DNA of 11,743 nucleotides from assembly GCA_015228695.1 (NCBI GenBank), contig JADGDA010000053.1, positions 1-11,743 on the forward strand, in the 5' to 3' direction. This document shows positions 1 to 8,401 of this stretch, in pieces. The stretch comes from Alphaproteobacteria bacterium. Its GTDB lineage: Bacteria; Pseudomonadota; Alphaproteobacteria; Rhodospirillales; Rhodospirillaceae. Below the pieces are notes generated by a model. That model saw nothing but the letters and a program-made list of their open reading frames with translations. It made no database searches and was not told the DNA's origin. The position numbers and the translations under genes are program-made. Numbering within the stretch: position 1 is the stretch's first letter; the number at the start of each line of letters is the position of its first letter.

Positions 1-131
1 TCACCATCGACGGAACGGGAATGCACATCGGCCGGCCGTTCCGCAACGTCACCGGAATCCTGTCCGGTCACCCGGTCCACGCATCGGGAGAGGAACTGTC
101 CCGGATCGAGGGCATGTTCAACGATACCTGA
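1..131 (+). CDS. C-terminal fragment of an unrecognised protein
   Basis: An open frame enters from the left edge (complete codons from position 3) and stops at TGA 129-131, giving 42 residues that begin TIDGTGMHIG and end GMFNDT. The start lies outside the window. The GC-rich codon use matches the TCA genes further on, which supports real coding. I do not recognise the family. The tail is soluble in character, with no membrane segment and no metal-binding cysteines. It converges on the radical SAM gene with a 74-nt gap (132-205). That gap holds only a weak 5-bp dyad (177-188) and no clear intrinsic terminator. The existence of a coding tail is fairly likely; the function is unknown. Confidence 0.55.
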   Translation, partial: TIDGTGMHIGRPFRNVTGILSGHPVHASGEELSRIEGMFNDT

Positions 132-205
132 CCGAAACCTTCTCGGGTAGAACAAGGGCAATTCCTCGCCCCAGGGTAAAGAACTTTAGAGTCTGGCGGC
201 GGTGG

Positions 206-1912
206 TCATCGTGAATTTTCGATGGGGGTTGATTTCTGCGCCGCGCTGGTAAAGTCCAGATAGCCTTTTTCCAGACTTTGATACGTCGGTACGTCTCTCC
301 CTTCGAAAACGACATTTACGATAATTGATTTGTGGGAGCCCGGTTTTGCGATCATAACCCTTGAGCAGCTTGAGCACGTCAAATATCTCTTATCGTTCAA
401 TGACGATATGAGTTCGTCAACGTTAGCTTCTTTTGGATAATTGTAGATTCGGTCCATCTTCTCTCCGCAATACGGGCATTGAATCTTGAAAACGATGCTT
501 GCTCTTGGATATTCATCAAGGTCTCTCGCGGGGCGGTTCACCAAAAACAACAGATCTTCGGTGTGTCCGAGCGACATCGTATCGGAGAAGGCATCCGATC
601 CGCCACGGAGCAAGGTCACGAATTGGTCCGTCGGGATGGACGTCATGTTGTAGAAAACACCCTGATGAAGGGTTTCGTAATATTCCTTCTTGCTTGGGAT
701 AATGTTTTTGCTCAAGGCATTGTTGAAGAGGGACGTTCCGGGAGTCGGAAGGATTGGACCAAGAGAAAATATGTGACGTTTGTTGTCCAGGATGAAATTG
801 ATCGTCTCCTTCATCGTTTCCGGCGTTTCGGCGGGGTCGCCGAAGATGAAGGCTCCCCTGAGGCCGATTCCGGAGGCCTCGACGGCCGTTACAGCCGCTT
901 CGATCTGCTTTCGGGTGATCTTTTTCTGCATGCTGGTCAGAATGACGTTGCTGGCGCTTTCAAGCCCCAAGGCGATCGACGGGCAGCCGGCATCCTTCAT
1001 GTCGCGGAGCAAATCCTCCGTCACGTCGGGGACGCGCATCGAGCACGTCCACTTGAGGTCCATCTTCAGCGCCCGCATGCCGTCGCAGAACTCGCGTACC
1101 CGCGCTTCATTCACGGAAAACAATTCGTCGTACATGATGAAACAATTGAAATCATGCTTTTCCTTGAAGTGCGCGATCTCTTCAAGAACCTTTGAGATTT
1201 TTCTTTGTTTGTAGATGCTTCCGTTCGAATGGAAGCAGAACGTGCATCGAAAGGGACAGGACCGCCCCGCGCTGAAGGTGAACAGCCTGGGGCGCGGGTG
1301 AAAGCACATCACGCTGTCGGCATCGTAATGGCTGCTGGCCTGGAAGAATTCCTCGATGTCCAGAACGTCGTAGTTGGGCAAGGCGTATTCGGGCAGGATC
1401 TTGCTTTCGGGACGGGCGGGATTGAGGACGGGGCCGCCATTTCGCCAAAAGGCCAATCCGCCGATCGTCCCCATGTCCCCGCCGGTCTCGATCGCGGCCA
1501 GCAGTTCGACGATGGGAATTTCGGCCTCGCCCGCGATGGCGAAATCCGGCCGCAAATTGGAAAAGATGAACTCCTGATCGGCGGTGACGATGCCTCCCCC
1601 CAGGATCACGGGCACGTCGGGGGCCAAGTCCCGGCAGATCATGATCGCGTCGGAGATGAAAAGGTAGTCCGGGGTAAGACCTCCGAGGGCGATCGCCTGC
1701 GGCTGAAACGCGGCGATCTTGCGCGACAGGGCCCGGCGAAGAAGCTCGGGGGCGCTTTCCTTCGTCCGGGTGTAGGAGATGTTGCATCCGGTGACGTCGT
1801 GCCCCGCCGCCAGCAAGGCTCCGGCGACATAGGCAACCCCCTGGGGAAACAGCTCCGGGACCGGGGCGGCGTCCGGGTAGAAAAACTTCGGAATGATCAA
1901 GAGAACGCGCAT
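206..1912 (-). CDS. B12-binding-type radical SAM protein with C-terminal Cys4 ribbon
   Basis: A 568-residue protein. Residues 1-145 resemble the cobalamin-binding Rossmann domain of B12-dependent radical SAM enzymes: the LLIIPKF start, VILGGG at 102-107, and AIAGEAEIPIVELL near 125-138. I see no DxHxxG motif, so cobalamin would bind base-off/His-off or not at all. The radical SAM barrel follows from about residue 212, with the [4Fe-4S] cysteines C219, C223 and C226 in CPFRCTFC and a GLESAS motif at 316-321. The tail carries two CxxC pairs (C479/C482, C513/C516) that look like a zinc ribbon or rubredoxin-type knuckle, not a usual part of the family. Members of this family methylate or rearrange unactivated carbons; the substrate here cannot be read. 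The start is backed by GGGAG 7 nt upstream of ATG. The gene runs divergently from mdh. Its 3' half is AT-rich (about 42% GC by hand count over 301-420), while the 5' half is GC-rich, suggesting mosaic ancestry. The family call is confident; the function is not known. Confidence 0.88.
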   Translation of the reverse strand: MRVLLIIPKFFYPDAAPVPELFPQGVAYVAGALLAAGHDVTGCNISYTRTKESAPELLRRALSRKIAAFQPQAIALGGLTPDYLFISDAIMICRDLAPDVPVILGGGIVTADQEFIFSNLRPDFAIAGEAEIPIVELLAAIETGGDMGTIGGLAFWRNGGPVLNPARPESKILPEYALPNYDVLDIEEFFQASSHYDADSVMCFHPRPRLFTFSAGRSCPFRCTFCFHSNGSIYKQRKISKVLEEIAHFKEKHDFNCFIMYDELFSVNEARVREFCDGMRALKMDLKWTCSMRVPDVTEDLLRDMKDAGCPSIALGLESASNVILTSMQKKITRKQIEAAVTAVEASGIGLRGAFIFGDPAETPETMKETINFILDNKRHIFSLGPILPTPGTSLFNNALSKNIIPSKKEYYETLHQGVFYNMTSIPTDQFVTLLRGGSDAFSDTMSLGHTEDLLFLVNRPARDLDEYPRASIVFKIQCPYCGEKMDRIYNYPKEANVDELISSLNDKRYLTCSSCSRVMIAKPGSHKSIIVNVVFEGRDVPTYQSLEKGYLDFTSAAQKSTPIENSR

Positions 1913-2078
1913 GAAAATCTCCCAGACGTCCCGGGGCCAAAGACTCCGGGGCCGGACGAGGGCGCCACATACCCGGCGACGGCCGGAGGAGGCTCCCCAG
2001 GATCGCGTCGAAGGGTACCAAGAAAAGAGGCGTTCCTACAATTTTTTTTGGGCTCCTTGACGTTTCGAATGGAAGCGT

Positions 2079-2115
2079 CCCTTCACCATCAGGGTGTCAC
2101 CCTGATGGTGAAGGG
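2079..2115. repeat. Perfect 37-bp palindrome (REP/MITE-like)
   Basis: Left arm 2079-2096 (CCCTTCACCATCAGGGTG) is exactly reverse-complemented by right arm 2098-2115 around a single central T at 2097. If one extra G is allowed as a bulge, pairing extends outward to GTCCC / GGGGAC. In RNA it would fold as a stem of about 16 bp with a tiny loop. No U-run follows it on either strand, so it is a poor intrinsic terminator, and a terminator would be misplaced between divergent genes. Long perfect hairpins with a GGGGACAGG edge resemble REP/BIME or MITE units spread by RAYT-type transposases. That reading is inference, since only one copy is visible here. Confidence 0.6.
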
Positions 2116-2162
2116 GACAGGTTCCTTCTCTCGGAAATCCACTCGCGACGTCGAGGAGCCTT

Positions 2163-2181
2163 GGAATCACACATCGATTCC
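2163..2181. promoter_or_regulatory. GGAATC-N7-GATTCC dyad, possible operator
   Basis: GGAATC at 2163-2168 is exactly reverse-complemented by GATTCC at 2176-2181, with a 7-nt spacer (ACACATC). It lies about 145 nt upstream of the mdh start. Interrupted dyads of this size are typical of dimeric regulator sites, but I cannot name a regulator, and a 6-bp dyad can occur by chance in 400 bp. Treat it as a candidate only. Confidence 0.25.
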
Positions 2182-2213
2182 CGTGGCCGGGGAAAATGTG
2201 GGGAGGGGGGACA

Positions 2214-2288
2214 GCCCGCGAATCTCGGGCCTTGCCATCCGGTTCGAATCGCGGCAGTTTATGCCGCTGCTTGGCCCATCCGTGGCCA
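2214..2288 (+). promoter_or_regulatory. Three consecutive hairpins upstream of mdh (candidate structured leader)
   Basis: Three perfect small stems lie in a row: 2214-2218/2226-2230 (GCCCG/CGGGC, 7-nt loop), 2251-2256/2262-2267 (GCGGCA/TGCCGC, 5-nt loop), and 2272-2276/2284-2288 (TGGCC/GGCCA, 7-nt loop). The last ends 38 nt before the mdh ATG, leaving the Shine-Dalgarno unpaired. If transcription starts upstream of 2214, this would be a structured 5' leader of the TCA operon. I recognise no known riboswitch. The function is inferred from position only. Confidence 0.25.
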
Positions 2289-2326
2289 TCCTGGCTGAAA
2301 AAGACGTTTTGTAAGGGGGAAACTCT

Positions 2327-3283
2327 ATGGCGCGCAAGAAAATCGCTCTGGTCGGCGCTGGAAACATCGGCGGGACGCTGGCCCACCTCATCTCCTTGAA
2401 GGAGCTGGGCGATGTGGTCCTGTTCGACATCGTGGAAGGCATTCCCCAGGGCAAGTCCCTGGACATCCTGCAATCGACCGCGATCGAGGACATCGATTGC
2501 AAACTCCTCGGCGCGAACGACTATGCCGGCATCGCCGGGTCCGACGTCGTCATCGTGACCGCCGGCGTGCCCCGCAAGCCGGGTATGAGCCGCGACGATC
2601 TGATCGGCATCAACGCCAAGGTCATGGCCGCCGTCGGCGAAGGCATCAAGCAACACTGCCCGAAGGCGTTCGTGATCTGCATCACCAACCCGCTGGATGC
2701 GATGGTGTGGGTGCTGCGCGAGGTGTCCGGCCTGCCCCACAACATGGTGGTCGGCATGGGCGGCGTTCTTGACTCCGGCCGTTTCCGCACCTTCCTGGCC
2801 GATGAGTTCAAGGTGTCCGTCGAGGACGTGCAGGCGTTCGTTCTGGGGGGTCACGGCGACACCATGGTGCCGCTGGCGCGCTATTCCTCCATCGGCGGCG
2901 TGCCGGTGCCCGACGCCATCAAGCTCGGCTGGTCGACCCAGGAGAAGCTCGACAAGATCATCCAGCGCACCCGCGACGGCGGCGCCGAAATCGTCGGCTT
3001 GCTGAAGACCGGTTCCGCTTTCTATGCTCCGGCCGCCGCCGGAATTCTGATGGCCGAGTGCTATCTGAAGGACAAGAAGCGCATCCTGCCGTGCGCGGCC
3101 TGGTGCAACGGCCAGTATGGTCTGAAGGGCATGTACATGGGCGTTCCCGTCGTGATCGGCGAGGGTGGCGTGGAGAGAGTCATCGAAATCGAGCTGAACG
3201 CCGAGGAAAAGGCGATGTTCGACGCTTCCGTCAAGGCCGTGGACACCCTGATCGGCCTGTCCAAGAACCTGATGCCGAAATGA
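2327..3283 (+). CDS. mdh: Malate dehydrogenase, LDH-like type
   Basis: Oxidises L-malate to oxaloacetate with NAD+ in the TCA cycle; cytoplasmic. The 318-residue length is normal for the LDH-like (type 3) malate dehydrogenases found in alphaproteobacteria. The Rossmann dinucleotide loop GAGNIGGT is at 10-17, and D34 in FDI is placed to bind the adenosine ribose and favour NAD. VPRKPGMSR at 81-89 supplies the malate-specifying arginine R83 and the mobile-loop R89. N121, D149, R152 and H176 (GGHGD) complete the catalytic set. The ATG is chosen because AAGGGGGA sits 6 nt upstream and the protein begins at the family's conserved MARKKIAL. It is the first gene of the operon and ends 23 nt before sucC. 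No defect is seen. Confidence 0.97.
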   Translation: MARKKIALVGAGNIGGTLAHLISLKELGDVVLFDIVEGIPQGKSLDILQSTAIEDIDCKLLGANDYAGIAGSDVVIVTAGVPRKPGMSRDDLIGINAKVMAAVGEGIKQHCPKAFVICITNPLDAMVWVLREVSGLPHNMVVGMGGVLDSGRFRTFLADEFKVSVEDVQAFVLGGHGDTMVPLARYSSIGGVPVPDAIKLGWSTQEKLDKIIQRTRDGGAEIVGLLKTGSAFYAPAAAGILMAECYLKDKKRILPCAAWCNGQYGLKGMYMGVPVVIGEGGVERVIEIELNAEEKAMFDASVKAVDTLIGLSKNLMPK

Positions 3284-3306
3284 CCCTAGGGGGGAGAACT
3301 TAGGCA

Positions 3307-4506
<1,200 letters not shown>

Positions 4507-4507
4507 C

Positions 4508-5386
4508 ATGGCCGTTCTCGTCAATAAGAACACCAAGGTCATCTGCCAGGGCATTACCGGCTCCCAGGGGACCTTCCACACCGAGCAGGCGATCGCCTAC
4601 GGCACCCAGATGGTCGGCGGCGTGACCCCCGGAAAGGGCGGCTCCAAGCACCTGAACCTGCCGATGTTCGACACCGTCCGCGACGCGCGCGAGGCGACCG
4701 GGGCCAACGCCACGGTGATCTACGTGCCGCCGCCGTTCGCGGCCGATGCCATCCTGGAAGCCATCGATGCCGAGATCCCTCTCATCGTCTGCATCACCGA
4801 GGGCATTCCGGTGCAGGACATGCTGCGCGTCAAGCGTCAGCTCAACGTCCAGAAGGCCAGCCGCCTGATCGGTCCCAACTGCCCGGGCATCATCACTCCG
4901 GGCGAGTGCAAGATCGGCATCATGCCGGGCCACATCCACAAGCGCGGCAAGATCGGCGTGGTGTCCCGCTCGGGCACCCTGACCTACGAGGCGGTCGATC
5001 AGACCACCCACGCGGGCCTGGGCCAGACCACCTGCATCGGCATCGGCGGTGACCCCCTCAACGGCACCAACTTTATCGATTGTCTGGAAGAGTTCTTGCG
5101 CGATCCGGAAACCGAGGGCATCGTAATGATCGGTGAAATCGGTGGGACCGCCGAGGAGGATGCCGCCCAGTTCCTGAAGGACAACAAGGTGAAGAAGCCG
5201 ACGGTCAGCTTCATCGCCGGAGCCACCGCTCCTCCGGGAAAGCGCATGGGTCATGCGGGCGCCATCATCTCCGGCGGCAAGGGAACCGCTGCCGACAAGT
5301 TCGAGGCGCTCCGCAGTGCCGGCGTGCATGTGACGGAGTCCCCGGCGGCGCTCGGCAGCACCATGTTGAAGGCGATGCGCGGCTGA
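4508..5386 (+). CDS. sucD: Succinyl-CoA synthetase alpha subunit
   Basis: The alpha subunit carries the phosphohistidine intermediate and the CoA site of succinyl-CoA synthetase. At 292 residues it has the usual length. CQGITGSQGTFH at 13-24 is the N-terminal CoA-binding loop. GPNCPG at 122-127, SRSGTLTYE at 153-161 and GGDPLNGT at 180-187 match the family. E210 in GEIGG and the active-site histidine H249 in KRMGHAGAI are both present. The Shine-Dalgarno AAGGAGG lies inside the end of sucC. This gene therefore depends on the sucC message, fitting a heterodimeric or heterotetrameric enzyme. The gene ends 52 nt before sucA, the widest gap in the operon, with no hairpin that I could find. Confidence 0.97.
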   Translation: MAVLVNKNTKVICQGITGSQGTFHTEQAIAYGTQMVGGVTPGKGGSKHLNLPMFDTVRDAREATGANATVIYVPPPFAADAILEAIDAEIPLIVCITEGIPVQDMLRVKRQLNVQKASRLIGPNCPGIITPGECKIGIMPGHIHKRGKIGVVSRSGTLTYEAVDQTTHAGLGQTTCIGIGGDPLNGTNFIDCLEEFLRDPETEGIVMIGEIGGTAEEDAAQFLKDNKVKKPTVSFIAGATAPPGKRMGHAGAIISGGKGTAADKFEALRSAGVHVTESPAALGSTMLKAMRG

Positions 5387-5438
5387 CGGACGAAGGGGAA
5401 CGTGTCACCGGGCGTCGGATAAGAGGAGGCGCGGCGTC

Positions 5439-8384
5439 ATGCCGCGTCGACCAACGATGGGGCGCACTGTGGATACGTTTCTCTCCGGGGCCAACGCGAC
5501 TTTCGTTTTCGAACTTTACGAACGTTATCTACGCAATCCGGCGGAAGTGGACCCGAGTTGGGTCCACTTCTTCCAGGAGTTGGGGGACGACGGCCAGAGC
5601 GTCCTGAACGAGCTTCGTGGCGCGACCTGGGCGCGGTCCGTCACCTCCGTGATCGGCGGCGGCCCGACGCCGGAGGCGGTTCCCGTCGTGGTGGACCGCC
5701 GTCTCGCCTTCCCCTCCGCCGAGGAAGTCCGCAAGCGCACCCTGGATTCCATCCGGGCGCTGATGCTGATCCGGGTCTACCGGGTGCGCGGCCATCTGCT
5801 CGCCAATCTGGACCCCCTTGGGCTTGAGGGCGAGAAATACCATCCGGAACTGGACTACCATACCTACGGCTTCGAGGACGCCGACCTCGACCGGGAGATT
5901 TTCATCGACAACGTGCTGGGTCTGGAAACCCCCACCCTGCGCCAGATCATCGAGGTGGTGCGGGAGACCTATTGCGGCAACATCGGCGTCGAGTTCATGC
6001 ACATCCAGGACGCCGAGCAGAAGGCCTGGATCCAGCGGCGGATCGAGACCATCCGCAACCAGACCGCCTTCACCCCCCTCGGCCGCCGCACCATCCTGGA
6101 ACGTCTGACCGAGGCCGAGGGCTTCGAACGTTTCTTGCAGATGAAGTATGTCGGCACCAAGCGGTTCGGACTGGAAGGCGCCGAATCCCTGGTCCCCCTG
6201 CTGGAACAGATCCTGAAGCGCGGCAGTCAACTCGGCGTGTCCAGCGTGATCCTGGGCATGGCCCATCGCGGGCGGCTGAACGTGCTCGCCAATATCCTGC
6301 ACAAACCCTATCAGGCCATTTTCTCCGAGTTCCAGGGCAACCCGGCCAACCCGGAGGACGTGCAGGGCTCGGGCGATGTGAAATACCACCTGGGGACCTC
6401 GGCGGACCGCGAGTTCGACGGGGTTTCGGTGCATCTTTCCCTGATCGCCAACCCCTCTCACCTGGAGGCCGCCGATCCGGTGGTCCTGGGAAAGGTCCGC
6501 GCCAGCCAGACCCTGCTCGGGCGCGACGGGCGCGATGCGGTGCTGGGGATCATCCTCCACGGCGATGCCGCCTTCGCCGGCCAGGGCATGGTGTCCGAGT
6601 GCCTCGGGCTGTCCCAGCTCAAAGGATATCAGACCGGCGGCACGATCCATGTGATCATCAACAATCAGATCGGCTTCACCACCGCCCCCCACAAAAGCCG
6701 CTCCAGCCCCTATTGCTCGGACGTGGCCAAGGGCGTGCAGGCGCCGATTTTCCACGTCAACGGCGACGATCCGGAGTCCGTGGTGCATGTGGCCCGCATC
6801 GCCACCGAATACCGTCATTTCTTCGAGTCCGACGTGGTCATCGACATGGTGTGCTACCGCCGCCAGGGCCACAACGAGGCCGACGAGCCCGGATTCACCC
6901 AGCCGATCATGTACCGGAAGATCGCCGCCCATCCGACCACCCGCGCCCTTTACGCCACCCGCCTGGTTTCCGAGGGGCTGATGACCGAGGGGGAAACCGA
7001 CGGGCTCGTGAGCGCGTTCCAGGCGCGCATGGCTGCGGAACTGGAAGCGGCCATGAGCTACAGGCCCAACAAGGCCGACTGGCTGGAAGGCAAGTGGAAG
7101 GGGCTGGCGCAGGCGACCGGCGAGGAGGAGTTGCGCCTGTACAGGACGGAGGTCTCCGACGACCTGCTGCGCGAGGTGGGGCGGGCGCTTTCGACGCCGC
7201 CCGCCGGCTTCAACGTCAACTCGAAGATTCAGCGTCAACTCGAAGCCAAGGCGCGGATGATCGAGACCGGCGAGGGCATCGACTGGGCCACCGGAGAGGC
7301 CCTGGCCTTCGGCACCCTACTGGCCGAGGGAACGGCGGTGCGGCTGTCGGGGCAGGACAGTTGCCGGGGCACGTTCTCGCAACGCCATGCGGTGCTGGTG
7401 GATCAGGAGAACGAGGCGACCCACACCCCCCTCGCGCACATTTCCCCCACTCAGGCGACCTTCGAGGTCATCGACAGCCCGTTGTCGGAGGAATCCGTTC
7501 TCGGGTTCGAATACGGCTACACCCTGGCCGATCCGAGCGCCCTGGTGATGTGGGAGGCCCAGTTCGGCGATTTCGCCAACGGGGCCCAGGTGATCTTCGA
7601 TCAGTTCATCTCGTCGTCGGAATCGAAATGGCTGCGCATGTCGGGACTGGTCGTCATGCTGCCCCACGGGTACGAGGGGCAGGGGCCGGAGCATTCGTCG
7701 GGGCGGTTGGAGCGCTATCTCCAGCTCTGCGCCGAGGACAACATGCAGGTGCTCAACTGCTCGACCCCGGCCAACTTCTTCCATGCCCTCAGGCGACAGG
7801 TGCGGCGCAATTTCCGCAAGCCGATGATCGTCATGACGCCCAAGTCCCTGCTGCGGCACAAGCTGTGCGTGTCGACGCTGGCGGAGTTCGGTCCCGGCTC
7901 CCGGTTCCACCGGGTTTTGCCGGAGACCTGGGACGTGGCCCCGGACGAGGACATCCGCCGGGTCGTCCTGTGCTCGGGCAAGGTCTATTACGATCTGTGG
8001 CAGACCCGCGCCGACCGCGGTCTCCGCGACGTGGTCCTCGTGCGGGTCGAACAGTTCTACCCCTGGCCGAAGCAGAGCCTCATCAACGAAATCACGCGCT
8101 ATCCCAAGGCCGATCTGGTGTGGTGCCAGGAGGAGCCGGCCAACATGGGGGCTTTCATGTTTGTGGACCGCAGGCTCCAGTATATCCTGGACGAGCTTGA
8201 CCGCGCGCAACGGTGGCCGATCTATGCCGGGCGCGCGGCCTCGGCCTCGACCGCCAGCGGCCTGCTGAAGCGCCACCATGCGGAACAGGCGCTCCTGGTC
8301 GAACAGGCCCTGACCGGCGCGGCGGACGAAATCGTGCAACCGTTCCGCAGACCCACCCAACTGAGCCTTTTGTCGGCGCATTGA
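5439..8384 (+). CDS. sucA: 2-oxoglutarate dehydrogenase E1 component
   Basis: Thiamine-diphosphate-dependent E1 that decarboxylates 2-oxoglutarate and passes the succinyl group to the lipoyl arm of SucB. At 981 residues it has the usual length for alphaproteobacteria. The N-terminal E2-binding segment (FVFELYERYLRNP, 22-34) is present. AHRGRLNVL at 275-283, SGDVKYHLG at 311-319 and NPSHLE at 338-343 form the substrate pocket. The ThDP/Mg motif spans GDAAF at 375-379 to NNQIGFTT at 408-415, and RRQGHNEADEP lies at 474-484. The C-terminal transketolase-like part includes FSQRHA and PHGYEGQGPEHSSGRLER. The ATG at 5439 has GAGGAGG about 9 nt upstream. An in-frame ATG six codons later (5457) is a less well spaced alternative. 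The gene stops 17 nt before sucB. Also known as odhA. Confidence 0.97.
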   Translation: MPRRPTMGRTVDTFLSGANATFVFELYERYLRNPAEVDPSWVHFFQELGDDGQSVLNELRGATWARSVTSVIGGGPTPEAVPVVVDRRLAFPSAEEVRKRTLDSIRALMLIRVYRVRGHLLANLDPLGLEGEKYHPELDYHTYGFEDADLDREIFIDNVLGLETPTLRQIIEVVRETYCGNIGVEFMHIQDAEQKAWIQRRIETIRNQTAFTPLGRRTILERLTEAEGFERFLQMKYVGTKRFGLEGAESLVPLLEQILKRGSQLGVSSVILGMAHRGRLNVLANILHKPYQAIFSEFQGNPANPEDVQGSGDVKYHLGTSADREFDGVSVHLSLIANPSHLEAADPVVLGKVRASQTLLGRDGRDAVLGIILHGDAAFAGQGMVSECLGLSQLKGYQTGGTIHVIINNQIGFTTAPHKSRSSPYCSDVAKGVQAPIFHVNGDDPESVVHVARIATEYRHFFESDVVIDMVCYRRQGHNEADEPGFTQPIMYRKIAAHPTTRALYATRLVSEGLMTEGETDGLVSAFQARMAAELEAAMSYRPNKADWLEGKWKGLAQATGEEELRLYRTEVSDDLLREVGRALSTPPAGFNVNSKIQRQLEAKARMIETGEGIDWATGEALAFGTLLAEGTAVRLSGQDSCRGTFSQRHAVLVDQENEATHTPLAHISPTQATFEVIDSPLSEESVLGFEYGYTLADPSALVMWEAQFGDFANGAQVIFDQFISSSESKWLRMSGLVVMLPHGYEGQGPEHSSGRLERYLQLCAEDNMQVLNCSTPANFFHALRRQVRRNFRKPMIVMTPKSLLRHKLCVSTLAEFGPGSRFHRVLPETWDVAPDEDIRRVVLCSGKVYYDLWQTRADRGLRDVVLVRVEQFYPWPKQSLINEITRYPKADLVWCQEEPANMGAFMFVDRRLQYILDELDRAQRWPIYAGRAASASTASGLLKRHHAEQALLVEQALTGAADEIVQPFRRPTQLSLLSAH

Positions 8385-8401
8385 CGAGGATCGAGGACAC
8401 C

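Larger units (their letters stand above)
1913..2326. other. Divergent intergenic region between radical SAM gene and mdh
   Basis: This 414-bp stretch must hold the promoters of both the minus-strand radical SAM gene and the plus-strand TCA operon. I see no convincing -35/-10 pair on either strand; a TTGACG at 2057-2062 lacks a partner -10 at usual spacing. The part nearest the radical SAM gene is GC-rich. A T-run lies at 2042-2049, a perfect palindrome at 2079-2115, a dyad at 2163-2181, and three hairpins at 2214-2288. A strong Shine-Dalgarno (AAGGGGGA, 2313-2320) precedes the mdh ATG at 2327. Open frames crossing this region are shadows without codon-use support. Confidence 0.6.

Noticed and set aside
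132..205. Bidirectional terminator between the two convergent genes at the left edge.
   Set aside because: Only a weak TAAAG-AA-CTTTA dyad (177-188) is present, with no GC-rich stem and no T-run.
1224..1260. TTCGAATGGAAGC at 1224-1236 recurs at 2064-2076, each followed by AAGGGACAGG or AAGGGGACAGG.
   Set aside because: The first copy codes for the stretch right after the radical SAM cysteine motif, the spacing differs by 20 nt, and two short matches are too little to call a dispersed repeat without a genome search.
2188..2267. Possible tRNA: a 5-bp stem with 7-nt loop (2214-2230) followed by GGTTCGAATC (2241-2250), like an anticodon arm and T-loop.
   Set aside because: The supposed T-stem does not pair (TCCGG against CGCGG), the anticodon loop lacks the T at position 33, and no acceptor or D-arm can be built.
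1205..2314. Plus-strand 369-codon frame crossing from the radical SAM gene into the intergenic region.
   Set aside because: It is antisense to the well-supported radical SAM gene, runs through the palindrome, and has no domain.
8213..8401. Upstream in-frame ATG giving SucB a 63-residue N-terminal extension.
   Set aside because: The extension lies wholly inside sucA in another frame, while the lipoyl domain begins at the ATG at 8402, which has its own ribosome-binding site.
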